Shown here: positions 1 through 5,862 of the stretch, in pieces
How the letters are laid out: each line of letters starts with the position of its first letter
Position numbering within the stretch: position 1 is the first letter of the stretch
Origin: Acidobacteriota bacterium
GTDB lineage: Bacteria; Acidobacteriota; Terriglobia; UBA7540
DNA length: 5,862 bases
Assembly (NCBI GenBank): GCA_021780055.1
Contig: JAJXZM010000301.1
Coordinates: 1 to 5,862, forward strand
Direction: 5' to 3'
Position numbers and translations under genes: made by a program
The notes under the pieces: generated by a model
What the model saw: the letters and a program-made list of their open reading frames with translations, nothing else
Database searches by the model: none
Told to the model about the DNA's origin: nothing

Positions 1-1567
1 GGCACATGGGTTGAATCTGCCGCGGCTGGAACTGTTCGCGCGTCGCGTTATTAAAGCATCCCGGCGTGTAATCCATCGGCCCGGCAAGCATTCGCGTAAA
101 CGGGATGGTTGTGAGGTGTTCGGGTGTTTCGCGACGGCTCCATTTGTTATATTCCATTCCCATCACGCCTTCGCGCGTCAGGAGATTTGGATAGGTCCGC
201 CGCAAACCGTCAGGCGGATATGCCCCATGAAAGTCAACCACCAAATGATGTGCCGCAGCCGCCTTGACCGTGCGGTGATAGAAATTCACCATCTCCTGGT
301 CGTTGCGATCCATAAAGTCGATCTTCACTCCCGCAACTCCCCACTTCTCAAACAGTGGGAACGCCTTGTCCATCTGCTTGTCAACGGCCGACCAGTACAT
401 CCAAAGCAAAATGTGCACGTTGCGCTGCTTTGCATAAGCAAGGACTGTGGGCATGTCTATCGAAGGAACGGCACGGGTGATATCGTCGCGCGGCGACCAC
501 CCAGCATCGATCAGCATGTAACGAAAATGAGATTTGGAGGCGAAATCGATGTAGTGCTCCATTGTCGCAGTGTTCATTCCGGGTTTGAAGTTGACTCCGC
601 TCGCGTAACTGCCTGACCACCAGTCCCAGGCGGACTTGCCCGGCTTGATCCATGAGGTATCTGAAAGAGCAGAAGGCGGGTTCAAATTCAGGATCAGGGC
701 ATCAGATTCGATCAGGCCGCCGGGAGTGGAATTAACCATCACAACGTGCCACGGACTGTCCTTCGGCGTCGAGGAGATGACAGCCTCATCAGAATGGCCC
801 GGCAGGGGCGAGAGCTTGCTCATCAGCGCTCCAGGAATGCCGCGGACCCCGCCCAGAAACATGCCGGCGTAATCGTCAAGGTCCGCCTCAAGGATAGCGA
901 CCCACGGACCATCCGGCATGTGCACCAGCAAGGGAATGCCGATGATCGAGGTTGGCTTGATCTGGTCCAAGGTAACAGGCTGAAATTCGCCTTCGTAACT
1001 CGTGTTGTAGCTGCCGAGATTGAGAGCAAACGCAGAAGGGTTTCCGGGAAAGTAAAAACCGGTATCCTCCGACGACAAGGTGAAATTGTCCAGCGCACTC
1101 TGCCGCGGCAGCGAATAACGAAATGCAATTCCCGAATTGTACGCGCGGAAGACTAAATCCAATCGCCGGCCGGGAGCCTGGCGTTCACGCAGTGAAACGG
1201 TGAGTTCGTTGAAATGATCGCGCACCGATCGCACCGCTCCCAGGGAGTCTGTCCACGTCGTGTCATGCGACGCGCGTTGCGACCCGGTGATTTCAAAGCC
1301 GTGGTCCAATGCTGCCTGGTCTTTGAAATCAAGACCCAAAGGCGAGTCTCTGAGGACGGTTTTGCCTTTGTAAGAAACGCGATAGTATGCGCGCTCACCC
1401 GGGAGATAAGGCTGGGGATTCGCCTTCAATTCAAAAGTAATGGTAAGGTCCCCGTCAGGAGACGTCACGCTGAGAGGGGGCGCTGCAGGCACGGCCAAAG
1501 CGACGAAGAATACAAAACAAAAAAGAAAACAGAAACGTTTGGTAACAGCCTGAAATCCCTTCTCCAT
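1..1567 (-). CDS. Secreted GH97 glycoside hydrolase, retaining type (alpha-galactosidase-like), C-terminus beyond window
   Basis: This is the first 522 codons of an exported family GH97 alpha-glycosidase. The reading frame is open to the left edge, so roughly 130-180 residues are missing if it has the usual family length. The ATG at 1567 follows GGGAGG (1580-1575) by 7 nt. Residues 1-28 form a signal peptide: K10/R11, a hydrophobic run from about 12 to 25, and likely cleavage near VPAA. The N-terminal beta-sandwich covers about residues 30-290 and includes LEADLDDYAGM (226-236), whose E227 is probably a calcium ligand. The (beta/alpha)8 barrel begins with SWIKPGKSAWDWW (305-317), followed by MLIDAGW (351-357), VKIDFMDR (414-421) and REGVMGMEYNKW (465-476). 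D417 and E472 are 55 residues apart, matching as I recall the nucleophile and acid/base of the Bacteroides retaining GH97 alpha-galactosidase. Inverting SusB-type enzymes lack this Asp. The family is secure. The substrate, alpha-galactosides, is inferred. No SusC/SusD partner lies in view. Confidence 0.93.
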   Translation of the reverse strand, partial: MEKGFQAVTKRFCFLFCFVFFVALAVPAAPPLSVTSPDGDLTITFELKANPQPYLPGERAYYRVSYKGKTVLRDSPLGLDFKDQAALDHGFEITGSQRASHDTTWTDSLGAVRSVRDHFNELTVSLRERQAPGRRLDLVFRAYNSGIAFRYSLPRQSALDNFTLSSEDTGFYFPGNPSAFALNLGSYNTSYEGEFQPVTLDQIKPTSIIGIPLLVHMPDGPWVAILEADLDDYAGMFLGGVRGIPGALMSKLSPLPGHSDEAVISSTPKDSPWHVVMVNSTPGGLIESDALILNLNPPSALSDTSWIKPGKSAWDWWSGSYASGVNFKPGMNTATMEHYIDFASKSHFRYMLIDAGWSPRDDITRAVPSIDMPTVLAYAKQRNVHILLWMYWSAVDKQMDKAFPLFEKWGVAGVKIDFMDRNDQEMVNFYHRTVKAAAAHHLVVDFHGAYPPDGLRRTYPNLLTREGVMGMEYNKWSRRETPEHLTTIPFTRMLAGPMDYTPGCFNNATREQFQPRQIQPMC

Positions 1568-1574
1568 GGGAAAG

Positions 1575-1580
1575 CCTCCC
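1575..1580 (-). promoter_or_regulatory. Shine-Dalgarno of the GH97 gene
   Basis: The minus strand reads GGGAGG, then 7 nt (CTTTCCC), then ATG at 1567. It fixes this start, which also places the signal peptide at the very N-terminus. The 88-bp spacer 1568-1655 otherwise holds no convincing promoter or terminator, so readthrough from the protease gene is possible. Confidence 0.8.
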
Positions 1581-1655
1581 GGTTCGGTTGGAATTGTTCG
1601 CTTTGCAGGAAACGGCGGCCCATATCGTAGCAGATGCCACCGATGAAATGGAGGG

Positions 1656-2414
1656 CTATTTTGAAAATATCTTCTTCAGGCGTTCGCGAACGCGGCGGTA
1701 GTCGGGAAACGCTTTTTCCGCTTCATGAAATGCCCGTGAATGCACGACGCGGCGCGACCCACGCCGCTCCAATGGAATACGGATATGCAGCATCTCATGA
1801 AAAACCAGGTACTCCACGATTTCAAGAGGAACCGATTCCGAGTCAAGGCGCCTGCTGATGGTAATGGTGTGGTGAGCAGGATCATAGCGGCCGAGAACAC
1901 TGCGCGACGGACGAGGTGTCCAGCCAATCCGACAGGAAGACAGTTCGCCATCAAAATATCGCTGGTTCAGGCGTGAAAAGATTTCAGCAAGGTCAAAATG
2001 GCGGCCTCGCGCTGGAAGCAGCCGGACGCGGCCACGGGAACGGCGGGTCTCATCAACGCGCCGCCGTACGGCCGGCTCAAAGATATAAGCCATGTAACAT
2101 TCCCGCGCCTCTGCCGAGGCCCGGCGGCGAAAAAGTTGAGCAAGGAGGATCTCGGCAAGGGCCTCAAGGACAATCGGGGGAGCCTCCGCAAGAACATCCG
2201 AAATATGAACGCGAGCGCGGTTTCCCCTCAATGCGATGTTGCTGCGCAGGCTGGAGAAAGGGCGGTATTCAACGTGGAAATCGGGCACTGCGCGCCTGAT
2301 TCCTAATCGGCGAAACACGCGAGCAAACACAAATTCCGGAGAAAACGGCGCGCGGAGCGGAAGCACAAGTTGTCGTGAATCAACGAAACCGGAACGAACT
2401 CGCAAAGTGGCCAT
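1656..2414 (-). CDS. SprT-like zinc metalloprotease domain protein
   Basis: This 252-residue protein has no signal peptide and is probably cytoplasmic. Residues 142-240 form a SprT-like domain: LNQRYFDGEL (149-158), a middle segment with a Gly-Arg-Tyr (175-177), and the zinc site HEMLH (206-210) with a third His ligand at H225 in VVHSRAFHEAEKAFPDY. The 15-residue step from the second to the third His is the one I recall for human SPRTN, and E207 would be the catalytic base. The first 140 residues are Arg-rich and unrecognised. The protein ends soon after the active site in a basic tail and lacks the CxxC zinc ribbon that many SprT proteins carry. SprT/SPRTN relatives cleave proteins, in eukaryotes those crosslinked to DNA. 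Such a role here is only suggested by fold and by uvrA nearby. The ATG overlaps the previous stop by one base (TGATG), with only a weak GGTGGA upstream, so translational coupling is likely. The alternative family is DUF45/YgjP-like. Confidence 0.85.
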   Translation of the reverse strand: MATLRVRSGFVDSRQLVLPLRAPFSPEFVFARVFRRLGIRRAVPDFHVEYRPFSSLRSNIALRGNRARVHISDVLAEAPPIVLEALAEILLAQLFRRRASAEARECYMAYIFEPAVRRRVDETRRSRGRVRLLPARGRHFDLAEIFSRLNQRYFDGELSSCRIGWTPRPSRSVLGRYDPAHHTITISRRLDSESVPLEIVEYLVFHEMLHIRIPLERRGSRRVVHSRAFHEAEKAFPDYRRVRERLKKIFSK

Positions 2415-3055
2415 CAGTGTCCACCGGCATCATCAGGGTTTTCGTTCTTGCGATGCTTGTTCCTCATCTCTCGTTCTTTCTTGTTCAGCTTCTCCTGCTC
2501 CTTGCGTTCCTTCTTGATCGCCTTTGCATCAGCCTTGGCTCTCTCCGCCATTTCCGGAAATTTCTTTTGCTGGACGGCCAGCGCCTGCGTCGCACCGTCA
2601 AGCGTATCATTCATGTCCGCAATGGCATCCTGAAGCGAGCTCGCATAGTCATTTTTGCTGGCGTCGGGTGAACTCTGAAGGTGGCGCAAAATTTCCAATT
2701 GCTTTGGCCCCTCGTCCAGCAATACCCGGAGACCCTTTCGCATATCACCTTCGTGATCGTACTGATATTGGATCCAGTCTTTAAGCTCGTTATCAATGGA
2801 AATATACTGGTCAAGCAGGTCACCAACGCTGTCGCGAGCATCGCCGCCGGCCTCACTCGCAGCTGCTATGCGATTCAATCGGTCCTGTTCAAAGGAAAGA
2901 TAGACCTTGACGCGCTCTGAGGGATCCTGGGCGTCACGCAGCTTGTCCACTTCGGCGGAAGTCAAGTAATCCTTGTTCTGCGCGCGAATACAGCGCGGCG
3001 CCGCTACCAGAAGTATAACCAAAACGAATTCAAGGCAAACCCAAAACCGTTTCAT
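2414..3055 (-). CDS. Secreted helical protein of unknown function with a charged C-terminal tail
   Basis: I do not recognise this 213-residue protein as a named family. It begins with a signal peptide (K2/R3, hydrophobic 7-19, likely cut after IRA at about residue 25 before Q26). The cysteine at 22 does not form a lipobox. The mature part looks almost entirely alpha-helical, with a DPSER helix cap at 44-48, LLDQY at 80-84, and a Trp/Tyr cluster (WIQYQY, 94-99). Residues 170-205 are dominated by Lys, Glu and Arg, as in a long charged single helix or coiled coil, and the end is DDAGGH. The ATG overlaps the upstream stop as ATGA and has no Shine-Dalgarno, so translation probably depends on the preceding gene. 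Its stop overlaps the SprT-like start. It resembles the preceding protein in architecture and may be a diverged duplicate. A periplasmic location is predicted, and no enzymatic motif is visible. Confidence 0.85.
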   Translation of the reverse strand: MKRFWVCLEFVLVILLVAAPRCIRAQNKDYLTSAEVDKLRDAQDPSERVKVYLSFEQDRLNRIAAASEAGGDARDSVGDLLDQYISIDNELKDWIQYQYDHEGDMRKGLRVLLDEGPKQLEILRHLQSSPDASKNDYASSLQDAIADMNDTLDGATQALAVQQKKFPEMAERAKADAKAIKKERKEQEKLNKKEREMRNKHRKNENPDDAGGH

Positions 3056-3606
3056 GACTTGGCAGGAGCAGCTATGACCGGACCCAAACTCTCAGGTGGC
3101 GAAGGCTTTCTTTTTCCCTTTGGGGTGTAGCCCCCCGGGAAAATTACGTCCAGCACTTGATTGTGAACCTCGCTGCTCTCCTTTTCGATCTCCTTGACAA
3201 AGTCACTTTCAGGATAGGGTACCCGATGCCTCATATCTTCGAGAAAGCGATCGTTCTCCCGCAGAGAAATCTCCAGATCCTTCAACGCCCCCAGATGCTT
3301 TCTGATGGCGCTGCCGGTACCCTGAAGAGTGACCCAGGAATTCCGTACCCCATCAAGATATTGATGGAGGAGCGCCTTACCCTCCTCAAAGTTCCGGGAC
3401 CGATAGGCACGGTCAGCCTCCGCCAACTTCAATTTCGCCAAACGAAGCTGGAGCTTGGCCTTCTTGCCAGGGTTCGTTTCATGCTCAATCCTGGCAATCA
3501 GTTTCTGCTCTTTATCGTTGTTACGGCCGGGCGCGGAATGGGCAAAAGCCTGTCCCAGAATAGCAAGACAGGCGGCAGCAACAACCATGAGGAGGGGTGA
3601 TCTCAT
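3052..3606 (-). CDS. Small secreted helical protein of unknown function, first of a coupled pair
   Basis: This is an unrecognised protein of 184 residues if started at the ATG at 3606, or 200 if started at the in-frame TTG at 3654. The ATG gives a textbook signal peptide (R2, hydrophobic 5-17, likely cleavage AFA before HSAP at 22/23) and lies 7 nt after a TATAAT box, which would make a leaderless message. The TTG is preceded by AGGGGAG at 8 nt spacing, so it remains a real alternative. The mature part is helical: a basic segment with NPGKKAK at 45-51, a TPR-like amphipathic stretch up to LLHQY (79-83), then helices rich in Leu, Glu and Arg. The tail from about 157 is Gly/Pro/Lys-rich and probably disordered. 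No catalytic motif is visible. The stop overlaps the next start (ATGA). Layout and motif spacing match the following gene, suggesting a tandem duplication. The periplasm or cell surface is the predicted location. Confidence 0.82.
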   Translation of the reverse strand: MRSPLLMVVAAACLAILGQAFAHSAPGRNNDKEQKLIARIEHETNPGKKAKLQLRLAKLKLAEADRAYRSRNFEEGKALLHQYLDGVRNSWVTLQGTGSAIRKHLGALKDLEISLRENDRFLEDMRHRVPYPESDFVKEIEKESSEVHNQVLDVIFPGGYTPKGKRKPSPPESLGPVIAAPAKS

Positions 3607-3613
3607 CACCGAT

Positions 3614-3642
3614 ATTATAGCGGCTCGTGCAACAAGTGCCGA
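3614..3642 (-). promoter_or_regulatory. Candidate sigma70-type promoter for the three-gene unit (possible leaderless start)
   Basis: A perfect TATAAT occupies 3619-3614 on the minus strand. With a 17-nt spacer the -35 hexamer is TCGGCA (3642-3637), 4 of 6 against TTGACA. Transcription would start about 7 nt after the -10 box, which is the A of the ATG at 3606. One perfect hexamer in a spacer is modest evidence by itself. Its position just before a good signal-peptide start raises it. Confidence 0.45.
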
Positions 3643-3644
3643 GC
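3623..3644. repeat. Imperfect inverted repeat overlapping the candidate promoter
   Basis: The arms GCTCG-(bulged T)-GCA and TGC-CGAGC pair over 8 bp around a 5-nt loop (ACAAG, 3632-3636). The repeat covers the proposed -35 and most of the -35/-10 spacer, so it could be an operator. No T-run follows on the minus strand, which argues against a Rho-independent terminator. It could be chance. Confidence 0.35.
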
Positions 3645-3662
3645 TTGTTTGCAATCATGCAA

Positions 3663-3669
3663 CTCCCCT
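3663..3669 (-). promoter_or_regulatory. Shine-Dalgarno-like AGGGGAG upstream of the alternative TTG start
   Basis: The minus strand reads AGGGGAG, then 8 nt, then TTG at 3654, in frame with the first secreted protein. If used, it adds 16 residues before the signal peptide and makes the downstream TATAAT box intragenic. The same motif is only 4 nt from an out-of-frame ATG at 3658, which opens just a 45-codon frame. Confidence 0.4.
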
Positions 3670-3734
3670 GAATTGGTGGCAAGGTGGATTGTTTTACCTG
3701 GGTTGAAAATACCACAGACAGCCGGGAAAGAAAG

Positions 3735-5862
3735 TTAAGTGCGTGCTGCGCCTGCAGAGAGATGCTCCCCGAGAAACTTTCCGGTGTAGGATTGCGGGTT
3801 AGCGGCTACTAGCTCAGGAGTGCCCGTCGCCACCACTAATCCACCGGCGTCACCGCCTTCCGGACCGAGATCGATGACCCAGTCCGCTGCCTTCAGCACA
3901 TCCAGGTTGTGTTCGATAATCAGCACCGTGGCTCCAGTATCAATCAGCCGACGGAAGGCCGTGAGCAGTTTTGCAATGTCGTCAAAGTGGAGACCCGTCG
4001 TAGGCTCGTCGAATATAAAAAGCGGGTGCGAGGTAGCGGGATGGGCCATGTGGGCCGCCAGCCGCACTCTCTGCGCTTCTCCACCCGACAAAGTTGTAGC
4101 CGATTGCCCCAGCCGCAGATAACCCAAGCCGACTTCATCCAGAACGCGAATCTTGTTCGCCACGGACGGAACCCCTGCAAAAAAAGAAATCGCCTCTTTC
4201 ACCGTCATCTGGAGAACCTCATGGATGTTCTTCCCTTTATATCGAATGTCCAGGATCGCCGGCTTAAATCGCATGCCGTGACACTCTTCGCATACCAGTT
4301 CGATATCCGCCAGGAACTGCATCTCTACAGTCACCGTTCCGTCGCCCTGGCAGGTCTCACAGCGGCCGCCGGGAATGTTAAAAGAAAAGTGGCCTGGCGA
4401 AAAACCGTGCTTTCTGGCTTCTGGAGTGGAGGCAAAAGCTTCACGGATGCCGTCAAACGCTTTGATGTAAGTCACAGGGTTTGAGCGCGGCGTCCGTCCA
4501 AGTGGCGACTGGTCTACGAGGATGATGTCCGAGAACTTTTCATCGCCTTCAATGGAGTCCAGGTCAACCTTGGAAGCCGCATTGCCCCGCCGCAACATTA
4601 TGGCGTTGTACAACACATCATGCACAAGTGTTGACTTTCCCGAACCCGATACTCCGCTGACGCAAACCATCAGTCCCAGGGGAATGTCCACATCAATCGA
4701 TTTCAGATTGTGTTGTCTTGCTCCGCGAATGCGCAGCCACGACTTGCCCGGCTTGCGCCGCTCCATCGGCATGGGAACACTCAACTCACCCGTCAGGTAG
4801 CAACCCGTCAGCGAATGAGAATCTCTGATCAGGCCTTCGTAGTCCCCGGAGTATATAATGCGGCCGCCGTGCTCGCCGGCACCGGGGCCCAGGTCCAGAA
4901 TTTTGTCGGCATTGCGGATCATTTCCGGATCGTGCTCAACCACCAGGATAGTATTTCCAATGTCCCGCAGGTTCTTGAGAATTCCGATCAGACGGTCCGT
5001 ATCCCTGGAGTGGAGGCCGATAGAAGGCTCATCCAGCACGTAAAGCGTCCCAACCAGATTGGATCCCAGCGCCGTGGCAAGCTGAATCCGCTGAGACTCG
5101 CCCCCGGACAGCGTGGAAGCGAGCCGGTCAAGCGTCAGATACTCCAGCCCGACCTTGTACAGGAAATCCAGCCGCGAGCGGATCTCTTCAAGCACTCTCT
5201 CCGCCACTTCGCCCTGGGAAGGGCTGAGACTTAGACCACTAAAGAAGTTGCGCGCATCCTGAATTGACAGTCTGCAGACTTCAACAATGTTTTTCCCCTC
5301 AATCGAAACGTTAAGGGCCTCCCGCCGCAGGCGCCCGCCGTGGCATTCCGAGCAGGTTGCATATCCGCGGTAACGGCTGAGAAACACGCGGATATGAAGT
5401 TTGTACTTTTTGCGCTCGAGATATTTGAAAAACCCGCGAACCCCGCCGAATTCCTCATCGCCGTCCATAACCCATTGTTGATGCTGGGCCGACAATCGAT
5501 AAAAAGGAACATTCAACGGAACACCGCGAGTTCGCGCCGCTAACTTCATTTCCTGCAGGAGGCTCCGATAGCGCGGCTTGGTCCATGGTTCGATGGCACC
5601 ATCGCCAAGCGTTTTTTTCTTGTCGGGAACCACCAGATCCGGGTCGAAATCAATTGTATTCCCAAAACCCTGGCATCGCGGACAGGCGCCGGCAGGGTTG
5701 TTAAACGAGAAGAAGGAAGGCTGCGGCTCGGGAAAGACAATTCGGCATCGCTTACATTCGAAACGCTCATTAAAGCTAAGCCACTCCGTCTTGTCTTCAG
5801 GTGTCACCGGTAAGAGCGCAATCATGGCCTCGCCGCCCTCACGGTAGCAGATCTCGACCGAG
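3735..5862 (-). CDS. uvrA: UvrA, excinuclease ABC subunit A (N-terminus beyond window)
   Basis: UvrA is the damage-recognition ATPase of nucleotide excision repair. It dimerises, loads UvrB on damaged DNA and acts in the cytoplasm. The last 708 codons are present and the frame is open to the right edge. About 240 residues, with the first Walker A and any UvrB-binding domain, lie outside. In residues counted from the Met at 5825: zinc site one C24, C27, C48, C51 with FSFNNPAGACPRC; CSECHGGRL (158-166); ABC signature LSGGESQRI (239-247); Walker B LYVLDEPSIGLH (261-272); second Walker A GVSGSGKST (391-399); zinc site two C489, C492, C512, C515; second signature LSGGEAQRV (579-587); Walker B LFIFDEPTTGLH (602-613); switch His in IIEHN (636-640). 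All expected motifs in the visible part are intact. The stop TAA is at 3737-3735. UvrA1 versus UvrA2 cannot be told apart because the distinguishing region is missing. Its promoter, and any SOS box, are also outside. Confidence 0.98.
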   Translation of the reverse strand, partial: SVEICYREGGEAMIALLPVTPEDKTEWLSFNERFECKRCRIVFPEPQPSFFSFNNPAGACPRCQGFGNTIDFDPDLVVPDKKKTLGDGAIEPWTKPRYRSLLQEMKLAARTRGVPLNVPFYRLSAQHQQWVMDGDEEFGGVRGFFKYLERKKYKLHIRVFLSRYRGYATCSECHGGRLRREALNVSIEGKNIVEVCRLSIQDARNFFSGLSLSPSQGEVAERVLEEIRSRLDFLYKVGLEYLTLDRLASTLSGGESQRIQLATALGSNLVGTLYVLDEPSIGLHSRDTDRLIGILKNLRDIGNTILVVEHDPEMIRNADKILDLGPGAGEHGGRIIYSGDYEGLIRDSHSLTGCYLTGELSVPMPMERRKPGKSWLRIRGARQHNLKSIDVDIPLGLMVCVSGVSGSGKSTLVHDVLYNAIMLRRGNAASKVDLDSIEGDEKFSDIILVDQSPLGRTPRSNPVTYIKAFDGIREAFASTPEARKHGFSPGHFSFNIPGGRCETCQGDGTVTVEMQFLADIELVCEECHGMRFKPAILDIRYKGKNIHEVLQMTVKEAISFFAGVPSVANKIRVLDEVGLGYLRLGQSATTLSGGEAQRVRLAAHMAHPATSHPLFIFDEPTTGLHFDDIAKLLTAFRRLIDTGATVLIIEHNLDVLKAADWVIDLGPEGGDAGGLVVATGTPELVAANPQSYTGKFLGEHLSAGAART

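Noticed and set aside
11..616. A 201-codon open frame on the plus strand.
   Set aside because: It lies opposite the GH97 barrel region, whose minus-strand frame contains all family motifs. The product resembles nothing and has biased, shadow-like composition.
1600..1645. Possible extended -10 (TGCTACGAT) upstream of the GH97 gene.
   Set aside because: The hexamer matches only 4 of 6 and no acceptable -35 lies at the right distance.
3521..3658. A 45-codon Cys-rich frame on the minus strand, ATG at 3658 with GGGGAG 4 nt upstream.
   Set aside because: It overlaps the first secreted protein out of frame, the ribosome-binding spacing is short, and seven Cys arise from GCC/TGC-rich signal-peptide DNA. 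It was not added as a gene without conservation evidence.
3645..3734. A terminator after uvrA.
   Set aside because: I found no GC-rich hairpin followed by a T-run on the minus strand. The nearby inverted repeat at 3623-3644 lacks a T-run.
3909..4484. A 191-codon plus-strand open frame, with several others opposite uvrA.
   Set aside because: All are antisense to intact UvrA motifs. GC-rich coding DNA commonly leaves such open shadows.
5825..5862. Apparent truncated uvrA starting at the Met at 5825.
   Set aside because: The frame continues upstream without a stop to the window edge with UvrA-like sequence, so the cut comes from the window and is not a real truncation.

Overview
The window shows five protein genes, all read on the minus strand, in the transcription order uvrA (cut by the right edge), two small secreted helical proteins, a SprT-like zinc metalloprotease, and a GH97 glycoside hydrolase (cut by the left edge). 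Coding is dense, base composition is moderately GC-rich, and spacers are short. I saw no RNA gene, CRISPR array, insertion sequence or phage gene. A stand-alone secreted GH97 enzyme, export signals of Gram-negative type and these protein styles suggest a soil-type Acidobacteriota bacterium. That placement is an impression from family resemblance, not a database result.

Layout from right to left, the direction of transcription. 5862-3735 is the C-terminal 708 codons of the UvrA nucleotide-excision-repair ATPase. A spacer of about 130 bp follows, holding a TATAAT box, an imperfect inverted repeat and an alternative TTG start with a good Shine-Dalgarno. Next come three tightly packed genes: a signal-peptide protein (3606-3052), a second signal-peptide protein (3055-2414, ATGA overlap with the first) and a SprT-like protease (2414-1656, TGATG overlap with the second). 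An 88-bp spacer leads to the GH97 gene, which starts at 1567 behind a clear GGGAGG ribosome-binding site and runs off the left edge.

The three middle genes look like one translationally coupled unit. The two secreted proteins resemble each other in layout (signal peptide, helical body with an N/D-P site, then LLxQY, then RK at nearly the same spacings, charged C-terminus) and are probably diverged duplicates. Their coupling to a predicted cytoplasmic zinc protease, just downstream of a DNA-repair gene, is the least explained part of the window. uvrA and the GH97 gene are conventional. The GH97 enzyme carries the Asp/Glu pair of the retaining, alpha-galactosidase-like branch of its family.
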